NCBI GenBank assembly: GCA_963795335.1
Contig: CAWCHI010000011.1
Coordinates: 1 to 64,000, forward strand
Length of the DNA stretch: 64,000 nucleotides
Source: Trebonia sp963795335
GTDB taxonomy: Bacteria; Actinomycetota; Actinomycetes; Streptosporangiales; Streptosporangiaceae
Direction of reading: 5' to 3'
Positions within the stretch are counted from its first letter, which is position 1. Each line of letters opens with the position of its first letter. The notes below the pieces were generated by a model. The model saw only the letters and a list, made by a program, of their open reading frames with translations, did no database searches and had not been told where the DNA came from. Made by a program: the position numbers and the translations under genes. Shown piece after piece: positions 40,260 to 48,326 of this stretch.

Positions 40260-41366
40260 ATGACAAGCACTCAGGACACCCGCGACGCCAGCACGCTGGC
40301 GATCAGCGAGGACACCGCGCTGTCACTGGATCCAGGGGCCGCGCCGCTGCTGCGCAAGACGGCCCCTGAGATCGACGAGGAGCCGATGAGCCGGGCCCAG
40401 CGGGTGCTGGTCGGCGTCTTCGTCTTCGTCCCGATGCTGGCCCTGATAGCCGCCATCCCGTTCGCCTGGGGCTGGGGGCTGAACTGGCACGACATCGTGA
40501 TCGGGGCCGTCTTCTACTGGGTCTCGGGGCTCGGCATCACCGTCGGCTACCACCGCTACTTCACGCACAGCTCGTTCAAGGCCAAGACCGGCCTGCGGGT
40601 GGCCCTCGCGGCGGCCGGCAGCCTCGCGCTGGAGGGTCCGGTCGTCACCTGGGTCGCCGACCACCGGCGGCACCACAAGTACAGCGACAAGGAAGGCGAC
40701 CCGCACTCGCCCTGGAAGTACGGCGACGACGCCAAGGCGCTGGCCAAGGGCCTGCTGTGGGCGCACATCATGTGGCTGTTCGACCCCAACCAGACCAACC
40801 AGGCCAAGTTCGCCCCCGACCTGCTGGCCGACAAGAACATCCGGCGGGTGGACAAGCTGTTCCCTGCCCTGGTCTTCTTCACCCTGGTCGCCCCGGCGGT
40901 CGCGGGCGGCTTCTGGACCTCTACCGGCATCTTCTCCTGGCACCTCGCCATCGAGGCGTTCTTCTGGGCCAGCCTGGTCCGGGTCACCCTGCTGCACCAC
41001 GTCACCTGGTCGACCAACTCGATCTGCCACACCTGGGGCAACACCGACTGGCAGTCGCGCGACCGCTCGGTCAACGTGGCCTGGCTGGCCATCGCGTCGT
41101 TCGGCGAGTCCTGGCACAACCTGCACCACGCCGACCCGACGTGCGCCCGGCACGGCGCCCTCAAGGGCCAGATCGACCAGTCCGCCCGGGTCATCCAGTG
41201 GTTCGAGAAGCTCGGCTGGGCCTACGACGTGCGCTGGCCGGACGAGGCGCGGTTGTACGCCAAGCGCGCGACCGACTCGGACACGACGCGCCGCTTCAGC
41301 ACCATGACCAAGCGTAACGAAAAGGCCGCTAAGCGGGCCATCCAGGCTGACAAGGCGGCGGCATAA
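40260..41366 (+). CDS. Acyl-CoA desaturase (stearoyl-CoA desaturase family)
   Basis: This membrane di-iron desaturase introduces a double bond into fatty acyl chains, helping adjust membrane fluidity. The three histidine boxes are intact: HRYFTH at residues 98-103, HRRHH at 135-139 and HNLHH in the C-terminal half. Four hydrophobic segments flank them. I start at the ATG at 40260, with AGGGGAG upstream, giving 368 residues; a longer frame from 40110 would run through the promoter and operator. It is followed 16 bases later by a TetR gene, probably its own regulator. Confidence 0.92.
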   Translation: MTSTQDTRDASTLAISEDTALSLDPGAAPLLRKTAPEIDEEPMSRAQRVLVGVFVFVPMLALIAAIPFAWGWGLNWHDIVIGAVFYWVSGLGITVGYHRYFTHSSFKAKTGLRVALAAAGSLALEGPVVTWVADHRRHHKYSDKEGDPHSPWKYGDDAKALAKGLLWAHIMWLFDPNQTNQAKFAPDLLADKNIRRVDKLFPALVFFTLVAPAVAGGFWTSTGIFSWHLAIEAFFWASLVRVTLLHHVTWSTNSICHTWGNTDWQSRDRSVNVAWLAIASFGESWHNLHHADPTCARHGALKGQIDQSARVIQWFEKLGWAYDVRWPDEARLYAKRATDSDTTRRFSTMTKRNEKAAKRAIQADKAAA

Positions 41367-41382
41367 CGGCCATGATGTTCCG

Positions 41383-42009
41383 GTGACCGAACAGTTCCCG
41401 AGAATCAGCCGCAAGCGGATGACAGGCCAGCAGCGGCGGCAGCAACTGCTCGACATCGGCCGCAAGCTGTTCGCCGAGCGGGGATTCGAGGGCACCTCGA
41501 TCGAGGAGATCGCGGCCCAGGCAGGCGTGTCCAAGCCGGTGGTCTACGAGCACTTCGGCGGCAAAGAAGGGCTCTACGCCGTGGTCGTCGACCGCGAGGT
41601 CGAGCGGCTCACGACCATGATCATGACGCTGCTTGAAGGGCCGCACAACCAGCCCAAGTTCGAGGCGGCGGCCGCTTCGCTGCTGCGCTACATCGAGGAC
41701 AACGCCGACGGCTTCCGGATCCTGGTCCGCGACTCCAGCCCGGGAGCCGGCGGCGGCACCTACGGCACGCTGCTGGCCGACATCGCCGGGCAGGTCGAGT
41801 TCATCATGGCCGACTTCCTCGCCTCGCGCGGCCATGACCCGAAGCTCGCCCCGATGTACTCCCAGATCATGGTGGGCATGGTCGCCTTCACCGGCCAGTG
41901 GTGGCTCGACGCGCGCAAGCCCGGCCTCGAGCCGGACGTCGACCAGGTGGCGAAGAACATGATCGACCTGGCCTGGAACGGCCTGGCCAAGCTCGACGTG
42001 CGGGACTAG
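41383..42009 (+). CDS. TetR family transcriptional regulator
   Basis: The 208 residues begin with a TetR helix-turn-helix (RRQQLLDIGRKLFAERGFEGTSIEEIAAQAGVSKPVVYEHFGGKEGLYAVVVDRE) at about residues 17-70, here cited by its ends RRQQLLDIGRK and VYEHFGGKEGLYA. The C-terminal ligand domain is not specific. It starts at a GTG 16 bases after the desaturase stop, so the two are likely co-transcribed. It most likely senses an acyl-CoA or fatty acid and represses the desaturase through the palindrome at 40177-40194; this is inferred. Confidence 0.9.
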   Translation: MTEQFPRISRKRMTGQQRRQQLLDIGRKLFAERGFEGTSIEEIAAQAGVSKPVVYEHFGGKEGLYAVVVDREVERLTTMIMTLLEGPHNQPKFEAAAASLLRYIEDNADGFRILVRDSSPGAGGGTYGTLLADIAGQVEFIMADFLASRGHDPKLAPMYSQIMVGMVAFTGQWWLDARKPGLEPDVDQVAKNMIDLAWNGLAKLDVRD

Positions 42010-42043
42010 CCCGGGCCTGGCCCGGCGCCCGGGGCCAGCGCCG

Positions 42044-42465
42044 CTACCAGGCGGGCGAAGCGCCGGGCGCGATCTCCACGGTCTTGTCCTCCGCCTGGGC
42101 GCAGGGCAGGCCGGCCTCCCGCCAGGCCCGGAACCCGCCGTCCACGTCGGTCGCCCGGGTCAGGCCGAGGTCCTGCAAGGCGGCGGCGGCCAGGCTGGAG
42201 GTATATCCGTCGGCGCAGAATACGATCGCCCGCAGGTCGTAGCCGCCCGCCAGCGGAGCCGGCTGTCGCTGGCCGGGTCGAGCCGCCATTCGAGGTGGTT
42301 CCGCTCGATCACCACCGAGCCCGGCACCTCGCCGTCGGCCGCCCGCTGCCCGGCGGGCCTGATGTCGATGAGCACCGCTCCCGCGCCCTGCGCGGCGAAC
42401 GCCTCGCGCGGGGTCACCCGCACGAGCCGCGCCCGTGCGGCCGCCAGCATCTCGTCGATCGTCAC
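42044..42465 (-). CDS. Rhodanese-like sulfurtransferase, one-base frameshift
   Basis: This small rhodanese domain protein (about 140 aa after repair) is read in two frames. The N-terminal part, VTIDEMLAAARARLVRVTPREA to RNHLEWRLDPASDSRL, ends near 42255. The C-terminal part, GGYDLRAIVFCADGYTSSLAAAALQDLG onward, continues in the next frame and carries the catalytic-loop cysteine (FCADGYTSS). One missing C in GGCTCCGCTGG, near 42254, would restore the frame. Its GTG overlaps the cysteine dioxygenase stop as GTGA. A sulfane-sulfur transfer or cysteine catabolism role is suggested by that partner. Confidence 0.82.
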
Positions 42466-42950
42466 CAGTCGTCGGTCCCTTCCGTCCGGATCGGGACCAG
42501 GGCCCCAGGGGTGAGGTCGTACCTGGTCATGGCGCTCAGCGGCGGAGAGTAGGCGTGCACGCTGACCGCCACCGAGCCAGTCTCGGCGTTGCGCACGTCG
42601 TGCACGTGGCGCTGACCGAACGCCCGCACCGCCCCCGCGGTGACCGCCCGGGGGCCGGACACGGCCGCGCCGTCGCCCACGGTGTACTCATCGAGCTGGC
42701 CCCAGACCACGCCGAAGGCCCCGTTCGCCCCGCCGTGGTCGTGGAACCCGGTTGACTGCCCGGGCAGCCAGCTGATCAGCCACAGCTCGTAGCTGTCGCC
42801 CATGTGGATCTGCTCGTACCAGCGTCCCTCGGGATCGAGCCGGACCCGGGCCACCCAGTCGGCCGGGCCCGAGGTCAGCCGCCGCACCTCGGCGGCAAGC
42901 TCGCGGGGCGTGAGAAGCCGCTGGTCAGGAGTGATGATCGTCTGGTCCAC
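42462..42950 (-). CDS. Cysteine dioxygenase family protein
   Basis: This 162-residue cupin resembles cysteine dioxygenases, which oxidise cysteine to cysteinesulfinate with a non-heme iron. The iron histidines are in FHDHGGANGAFGVV and RHVHDVRN. Membership is clear; the true thiol substrate is not certain. The start is a GTG with no Shine-Dalgarno sequence but with a promoter ending 6 bases upstream, so the mRNA is probably leaderless. It is coupled to the rhodanese gene. Confidence 0.85.
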   Translation of the reverse strand: MDQTIITPDQRLLTPRELAAEVRRLTSGPADWVARVRLDPEGRWYEQIHMGDSYELWLISWLPGQSTGFHDHGGANGAFGVVWGQLDEYTVGDGAAVSGPRAVTAGAVRAFGQRHVHDVRNAETGSVAVSVHAYSPPLSAMTRYDLTPGALVPIRTEGTDDW

Positions 42951-42956
42951 GGTACG

Positions 42957-42984
42957 AGCATAGCCACTTTCCCTAGTAACTCAA
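42957..42984 (-). promoter_or_regulatory. Promoter of the cysteine dioxygenase-rhodanese pair
   Basis: On the minus strand TTGAGT (42984-42979), a 16-base spacer and TATGCT (42962-42957) lie directly before the GTG at 42950, with 6 bases between. Transcription would start at or next to the start codon, giving a leaderless message. Confidence 0.6.
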
Positions 42985-43020
42985 TGGGAATAGTCTGATT
43001 ATTGCCTGCGTGTCACGCGG

Positions 43021-43800
43021 TTACGGCGTCGCGTCCACGCGGTGCACCACCGTGAACACCCGGCGGAAGGGGAACACGGTGCCGTACGGGCGCGGCGGGT
43101 ACGCCTCCCGCACCCGTTCCCCGTACTCGCGGAGGAAGGCGCCCGCCTGCTCGGCCTCCAGCGCGGCCAGGACCGGGCGCAGCGTGCTGCCCTTGGCCCA
43201 TTCGGTGACCGGATTGTCCCCCGGCAGGACGTGCAGGTAGCTGGTCTCCCAGGCGTTCACCTCGTAACCAGGCCGGGCGAGCAGCTCGACATACTCGGCC
43301 GGGTCGGTCGCCTGCCGGTTCAGCTGGACCCCGTCAAGCAGGCCGCGCCAGCGGGGGGCGCCGGCCATTTCCCGGGCGATCGCGTGGGTGGGCTGGTCGA
43401 AGTTGCCTGGCAGCTGGAAGGCAAGCCAGCCCCCTGGCGCCAGCAGGTCCGCCCATTGCCGGGCCAGCTCGCGCTGGCTGGGAATCCACTGGAGCACGGC
43501 GTTGCTCACGAGCACGTCGGGCGCCTGCGGGGGGTCCCAGCCAGTGATGTCGCCGAGCGCGAACGACAGGTTCGGGGCAGCCTGCGACTCGCGGGCGGCG
43601 GCGATCATCTCCGGCGAGCTGTCGACGCCGGCCACGGTCGCGCCGGGCCAGCGCGCGGCGAGAGCAGCGGTGAGGTTGCCGGGGCCGCAGCCGAGGTCGG
43701 CCACGTATCCCGGGCTGCTCGCGCCGACCTGGGCGGTGAGATCGAAGAAGGGGCGGGCGCGCTCGCCCCCGAACCGCAGGTACTGCCCGGCGTCCCACAT
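43021..43800 (-). CDS. tam: Trans-aconitate 2-methyltransferase
   Basis: This SAM-dependent methyltransferase methylates trans-aconitate, an inhibitor of aconitase that forms spontaneously from cis-aconitate. The SAM-binding motif VADLGCGPGNLT is near residues 33-44, followed by VAGVDSSPEMI, and LVSNAVLQWIP is typical of the family. QLPGNFDQPTHAI and FPFRRVFTVV-type ends also match Tam. Its 259 residues are full length. It is transcribed divergently from a marR gene across an intergenic region with three palindromes, so it may be a target of that regulator. Confidence 0.85.
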   Translation of the reverse strand: MWDAGQYLRFGGERARPFFDLTAQVGASSPGYVADLGCGPGNLTAALAARWPGATVAGVDSSPEMIAAARESQAAPNLSFALGDITGWDPPQAPDVLVSNAVLQWIPSQRELARQWADLLAPGGWLAFQLPGNFDQPTHAIAREMAGAPRWRGLLDGVQLNRQATDPAEYVELLARPGYEVNAWETSYLHVLPGDNPVTEWAKGSTLRPVLAALEAEQAGAFLREYGERVREAYPPRPYGTVFPFRRVFTVVHRVDATP

Positions 43801-43821
43801 AGCTGCGTCCTCCCGCGAAAG

Positions 43822-43833
43822 TACGTCGACGTA
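43822..43833. promoter_or_regulatory. Palindrome TACGTCGACGTA before tam
   Basis: A perfect 12-bp palindrome lies 21 bases upstream of the tam start, in the tam-marR divergent region. It shares the ACGTC core with the MarR-type site at 43873-43886 and could be a third binding site. Confidence 0.4.
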
Positions 43834-43840
43834 AAGAATC

Positions 43841-43869
43841 TTGATATCAACAATTTAATAGCCTATCAA
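43841..43869 (+). promoter_or_regulatory. Promoter of the marR gene with embedded palindrome
   Basis: TTGATA (43841-43846), a 17-base spacer and TATCAA (43864-43869) form a good -35/-10 pair directed at marR. The -35 is part of the perfect palindrome TTGATATCAA at 43841-43850, so a repressor bound there would block RNA polymerase. Confidence 0.6.
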
Positions 43870-43872
43870 GCA

Positions 43873-43886
43873 TCTTGACGTCAAGA
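43873..43886. promoter_or_regulatory. MarR-type operator TCTTGACGTCAAGA
   Basis: A perfect 14-bp palindrome lies at the expected transcription start of marR and 15 bases before its ATG. Its centre is 34 bp from that of TTGATATCAA, about three helical turns. Autorepression by the MarR protein is the simplest reading. Confidence 0.6.
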
Positions 43887-43900
43887 GATAAGCTGAGCAG

Positions 43901-44416
43901 ATGGGGCAACTTTCTGGCGGCGAACGGGACGAGGTCGACGACCTGGTCGCCGCCTGGCGGCGGCAGCGGCCGGACCTCGACGTCGCGCCGCTGCACGTGC
44001 TGAGCCGGGTCTCCCGGCTAGCCCGGCACCTGGACATCGCCCGGCGCGGCGCGTTCGCCGCCCACGGCCTCGAGTCCTGGGAGTTCGACGTCCTGTCGGC
44101 CCTGCGCCGGGCGGGACCGCCGTTCCAGCTCACGCCGGGAACGCTCCTGCGGGCCACCTTGGTGACCTCGGGCACCATGACTAACCGGATCGACCGGCTC
44201 GCCGCGGCCGGGCTTGTCTCCCGCGAGCCCGATCCGAGCGACCGGCGGGGCGTGCTGGTGACGCTGTCCGAGCGCGGCCGGACCGCCGTCGACGCGGCCT
44301 TCGCCGACCTGCTCGAGCGCGAGCACGTGCTGTTGTCCCAGCTCGACCCGGAGCAGCGCGGGCAACTGGCCGACCTGCTCCGGACGCTGCTGGTGCCCTT
44401 CGACGATGTCGGCTGA
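43901..44416 (+). CDS. MarR family transcriptional regulator
   Basis: The 171 residues carry the MarR winged helix: ARRGAFAAHGLESWEFDVLSALRRAG (seen by its ends ARRGAFAAHG and LSALRRAG), TPGTLLRATLVTSGTMTNRIDRLAAAGLV for the recognition region, and DPSDRRGVLVTLSERG for the wing. MarR proteins bind short palindromes as dimers and are released by small ligands. Palindromes lie directly upstream, next to the divergent tam gene. The ligand is unknown. Confidence 0.9.
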   Translation: MGQLSGGERDEVDDLVAAWRRQRPDLDVAPLHVLSRVSRLARHLDIARRGAFAAHGLESWEFDVLSALRRAGPPFQLTPGTLLRATLVTSGTMTNRIDRLAAAGLVSREPDPSDRRGVLVTLSERGRTAVDAAFADLLEREHVLLSQLDPEQRGQLADLLRTLLVPFDDVG

Positions 44417-44446
44417 TCCCGGCGATGCCCTAGCCTGGAAACCGAT

Positions 44447-46276
44447 ATGGCGCACCTTCTCGGGGCTGAGTCCCTGCACCTGGAGTTTCCCACCAAAGTC
44501 GTCTTCGACTCCATCTCCCTCGGCCTGAACGACGGGGACCGGGTCGGTGTGGTGGGCCGCAACGGCGACGGCAAGACCAGCCTGCTCGCCATGCTGGCGG
44601 GGCGGCTGCGGCCCGACTCCGGCCGGGTCACGGTCCGCGGCGGGGTCCGGATCGGCGTCCTCGACCAGGCCGACACGCTGGACGACGCGCTCACGGTCGC
44701 CCGCGCCGTCGTCGGCGACACCCCCGAGCACGTCTGGGCGGGCGACCCGCGAGTCCGCGACGTGATCGCCGGACTGCTGGCCGGGATCCCCTTCGAGGCC
44801 TCGCTGGCCGCGCTCAGCGGGGGCCAGCGACGCCGGGTGGCGCTGGCCGGACTGCTGGCCGCCGAGTGGGAGGTGCTGCTGCTGGACGAGCCGACCAACC
44901 ACCTCGACGTGGAGGCGATCACCTGGCTGGCGGGCCACCTCAAGCGGCGCTGGCCACCGAGCGTGGGCGGCCTGCTCGTCATCACCCACGACCGCTGGTT
45001 CCTGGACGAGGTCTGCACCGCCACCTGGGAGGTGCACGACCGCCTGGTCGAGCCATTCGAAGGCGGCTACGCCGCCTACATCCTGCAGCGGGTCGAACGC
45101 GACCGCCTAGCCGCCACGGCCGAGGCGAAACGGCAGAACCTCGCGCGCAAGGAGCTCGCCTGGCTGCGCCGGGGCGCGCCCGCCCGCACGTCCAAGCCCC
45201 GGTTCCGGATCGACGCGGCCAACGAGCTCATCGCCGACGTGCCCGAGATCAGGGACTCGGTGTCGCTGCAGTCGCTCGCGGCGGCCCGGCTCGGCAAGGA
45301 CGTGGTCGATCTGCTCGGCGTCTCGGCCGGCTATGACGGCACCGAGGTGCTGCGCGGGATCGAGTGGCGGATCGCCCCGGGCGAGCGGGCGGGCCTGCTC
45401 GGCGTCAACGGGGCAGGCAAGTCCACCCTGCTCGGTCTGGTGGCGGGCACCCTCCAGCCGACCGCCGGGACCGTCCGGCGGGGCAAGACGGTCCGCGTAG
45501 CCACCCTTACCCAGCAACTGGGCGAGCTCGAGCAGCACCTGGACGAGCCGGTCCGGGTGATCATCGAGCGGCTTCGTACCAGCTACACCGTCGGCAACGG
45601 GTCGAAGGCCCAGGAACTGACCCCGGGCCAGCTGCTGGAGCGGCTCGGGTTCGCCGCCGCCCAGCTGTCGACCCCGGTCAAGGACCTGTCCGGCGGCCAG
45701 CAGCGCCGCCTTCAGCTGCTGCTGATCCTGCTCGACCAGCCCAACGTGCTGATCCTCGACGAGCCGACCAACGACATGGACACCGACATGCTGGCGGTGA
45801 TCGAGGACCTGCTCGACTCCTGGCCGGGGACGCTGATCGCGGTCTCGCACGACCGCTACTTCCTCGAGCGGGTCACCGACCAGCAGTACGCGCTCCTCAG
45901 CGGGCGGCTGCGGCACCTGCCCGGAGGCATCGACGAGTACCTGCGGCTGCGCGTCCGCGAGCAGTCCGTCCCGGGCGGCAACCCGGTGCAGGCCGCCACC
46001 GCGGCGGCCGCCACGGCGGCCGGCCTGCCGCAGCCGGACGCGGCGGCTGGCTTGTCCGGCTCGGCCCGGCGCGACGCCGAGAAGGAGACCGCCTCGGTCG
46101 AGCGGCGCATTGCGCGGCTGCAGTCCCAGATCGAGGCGGCCAATAACGCCCTGGCCGAGCACGACCCGTCGGATTACCAGGGCCTGACCAAGCGGATAGC
46201 GGAGATCAAGCAACTCGAGGCGGAAGTGACCGCCCTCGAGGAACGCTGGTTCGAGCTGGCCGAGCTGATCGGCTAA
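44447..46276 (+). CDS. ABC-F family ATP-binding protein
   Basis: This 609-residue protein has two ATPase domains and no membrane segment. Domain 1 has Walker A GRNGDGKTS (residues 37-45), signature LSGGQRRRVALAG and Walker B LLLDEPTNHLD; domain 2 has GVNGAGKST, LSGGQQRRLQ and LILDEPTNDMD. A charged linker (YILQRVERDRLAATAEAKRQN) joins them and the C-terminus is a coiled coil (ERRIARLQSQIEAANNALAEH). ABC-F proteins act on the ribosome, in translation control or antibiotic protection; which one applies here is not visible. It follows marR by 30 bases, and TAGCCT 10 bases before the ATG may be its own -10. Confidence 0.9.
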   Translation: MAHLLGAESLHLEFPTKVVFDSISLGLNDGDRVGVVGRNGDGKTSLLAMLAGRLRPDSGRVTVRGGVRIGVLDQADTLDDALTVARAVVGDTPEHVWAGDPRVRDVIAGLLAGIPFEASLAALSGGQRRRVALAGLLAAEWEVLLLDEPTNHLDVEAITWLAGHLKRRWPPSVGGLLVITHDRWFLDEVCTATWEVHDRLVEPFEGGYAAYILQRVERDRLAATAEAKRQNLARKELAWLRRGAPARTSKPRFRIDAANELIADVPEIRDSVSLQSLAAARLGKDVVDLLGVSAGYDGTEVLRGIEWRIAPGERAGLLGVNGAGKSTLLGLVAGTLQPTAGTVRRGKTVRVATLTQQLGELEQHLDEPVRVIIERLRTSYTVGNGSKAQELTPGQLLERLGFAAAQLSTPVKDLSGGQQRRLQLLLILLDQPNVLILDEPTNDMDTDMLAVIEDLLDSWPGTLIAVSHDRYFLERVTDQQYALLSGRLRHLPGGIDEYLRLRVREQSVPGGNPVQAATAAAATAAGLPQPDAAAGLSGSARRDAEKETASVERRIARLQSQIEAANNALAEHDPSDYQGLTKRIAEIKQLEAEVTALEERWFELAELIG

Positions 46277-46308
46277 CCGGGATTACTGCCCCTGGGCAGG
46301 CAGCAGTG

Positions 46309-47267
46309 TCAGGCCACCGCGGGGACGACGCTGGCGCCGGGGCCGGCCCCGTCGCGGTCGCCACCGTCCGGCACACCCCGGCCCCGGACAGGCTCACGGC
46401 CAGGTCGGTCCCGTGGCCGGCGTCGCGGGCGAGGAAGTAGCAGGTCGGACCCGAGCCAGAGACCAGCGCGCCCAGCGCGCCGAACTCGCGCCCGGCCGAC
46501 AGCGTCTTGCGCAGCGCCGGGAACAGCGCGATCGCGGGCGGCTGAAGGTCGTTGGTGAGCGCCGCCCCCAGCCGCACCGGGTCACCCGCCCGCAACGCGC
46601 TCATCAGCTCGCCGCTGAGCTCGGGCTCGGCCACCGGACGGCCGTTGCGCTGGCGGTCCAGCGCGCCGAAGACGGCCGGCGTCGACAGCTGACCGTGGGC
46701 CAGCGCCAGCACCCAGTGAAAGCGGGCCGGGGCGGTCAGCGCCGGGGTGAGCTGCTCGCCGCGGCCGCGGCCGACAGCGGTGCCGCCGAGGACGGCGAAG
46801 CCGACGTCGCTGCCGACCTCAGCGCCGACCGCGCAGAGCTCGCCAGCGCTCAGGCCCGCGTCCCAGAGCCGGTTGCAGGCCACCAGGGCGGCGGCGGCGT
46901 CGGCGCTGCCGCCGGCCATGCCGCCCGCCACCGGGATGCGCTTGGCGATGCTGACCGCGACCGGGCCGCCCGGCGCCTGCCCCTGGCGGCGCTGCTCGGC
47001 CCGCAGCGCCCGCACCGCCCGCAGCGCCAGGTTGTCGCCGGTCGCGGGGACCGCCGCGGCGTCCGCGCCGCTGACGGTCACCACGTCCGGGCCCTCCTGG
47101 CCAGACGTGAGGGTGCTGGCCGGGTCGGCTGGGCTCACGGTCACCTCGTCGTACAGCGAGATGGCGTGGAACACGGTCACCAGGCCGTGGTAGCCGTCGG
47201 GGCGCAGCGGACCGACCGAGAGCTGCAGGTTGATCTTGGCTGGAACCCGGACCTTCACACTCGTCAC
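46309..47267 (-). CDS. ispE: 4-diphosphocytidyl-2-C-methyl-D-erythritol kinase, C-terminal frameshift
   Basis: IspE phosphorylates CDP-methylerythritol in the non-mevalonate isoprenoid pathway. VRVPAKINLQLSVGPLRPDGYHGL at the N-terminus (here PAKINLQLSVG) and the ATP motif PVAGGMAGGSADAAAAL are diagnostic. As read, the frame continues to 46206 and overlaps the ABC-F gene with a basic, unrelated tail. Adding one G in CCCCGGCGCC, near 46340, gives the expected ending GPAPGASVVPAVA with the stop at 46309 and removes the overlap. I use that end. A weak hairpin (CTGCC/GGCAG, 46286-46299) lies between the converging genes. Confidence 0.9.
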
Positions 47268-47355
47268 AAGAACCGAAGCCTACTTCAGCGCCCAGTTCCA
47301 ACGGCGTTTTCCAGCCGCCCCCGGTGCCGCCGCAGGGCGTGGCCCTCCGCTCCGG

Positions 47356-48228
47356 TCACGCGCGCGCTTCCGCGGCGATCCGGGCGAACTGGGCGACGGT
47401 CAGCGTCTCACCCCGGGCTCCCGGGTCCACCCCGGCCGCGCGGAGGGCTTGCTCGGCCGCCGCGGGCGAGCCCGCCCAGCCCGCGAGCGCGGCCCGCAGG
47501 GTCTTGCGGCGCTGGCTGAAGGCGGCATCGATGACCGCGAAGACCTCCTCGCGGGTGGCCGCGGACGCGGGCGGGTCGCGCCGGGTGAACACCACCAGCT
47601 TGGAGTCCACGTTCGGGACCGGCCAGAAGACCGAGCGCGGTACCGTGCCACCCAGCCGCGCGCCGGCGTACCAGGCGAGCTTGGCCGACGGCACCCCGTA
47701 GACCCGGCTGCCCGGCCCGGCGCACATCCGGTCGGCCACCTCGGCCTGCACCATGACCACCCCGCGGCGCAGCGACGGCAGCTCCGCCAGCAGGTGCAGC
47801 AGCACCGGGACGGCCACGTTGTAGGGCAGGTTGGCGGCCAGCACCGTCGGCCCGTACCAGCCGAGCTCCGGCTGCCCGACGGCCAGCGCGTCGGCGGTGA
47901 GCACCACCGTCCGCTCCTCGAGGTCGGGCGCGCGCTCGGCGATCGTCTCGGGCAGCTGCCCGGCCAGCACCGGGTCGATCTCGACCGCGACCAGCCGCGC
48001 CGGGGCGGTGCCGATCGCCTCCAGCAGGGCCAGGGTGAGCGAGCCGAGGCCCGGCCCGACCTCGAGGATCACGTCGCCCGGGCGCGGCCCCGCGAGCGCC
48101 GCGATCCGCCGGACCGTCCCTTGCTCGATCACGAAGTTCTGCCCGAGCCGCTTTGTCGGCCGGATGTCCAGCCGGCCCGCCAGCGTCCGGATGTCCGCCG
48201 CACCAAGCAGCCGCACGCTCCCGGTCAC
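47356..48228 (-). CDS. rsmA: 16S rRNA (adenine1518-N6/adenine1519-N6)-dimethyltransferase
   Basis: RsmA (KsgA) dimethylates two adjacent adenines near the 3' end of 16S rRNA late in 30S assembly. The 290 residues contain RPTKRLGQNFVIE, the SAM motif VILEVGPGLGSLT, and the catalytic-site motif LAANLPYNVAVPVL. It lies between tatD and ispE on the same strand, the order known in actinobacteria. The rpfB gene that often sits between tatD and this gene is absent; only 98 bases separate them. Confidence 0.95.
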   Translation of the reverse strand: MTGSVRLLGAADIRTLAGRLDIRPTKRLGQNFVIEQGTVRRIAALAGPRPGDVILEVGPGLGSLTLALLEAIGTAPARLVAVEIDPVLAGQLPETIAERAPDLEERTVVLTADALAVGQPELGWYGPTVLAANLPYNVAVPVLLHLLAELPSLRRGVVMVQAEVADRMCAGPGSRVYGVPSAKLAWYAGARLGGTVPRSVFWPVPNVDSKLVVFTRRDPPASAATREEVFAVIDAAFSQRRKTLRAALAGWAGSPAAAEQALRAAGVDPGARGETLTVAQFARIAAEARA

Positions 48229-48326
48229 AGCCGCCCCGCGGGCCGGAGCGAAGACAGTGGATCGTTAGGCAGCCCAGGGTGAGCCCAGTGATCCACCATC
48301 ATGCGGCCCGCCGGCACCGGGTGCCC

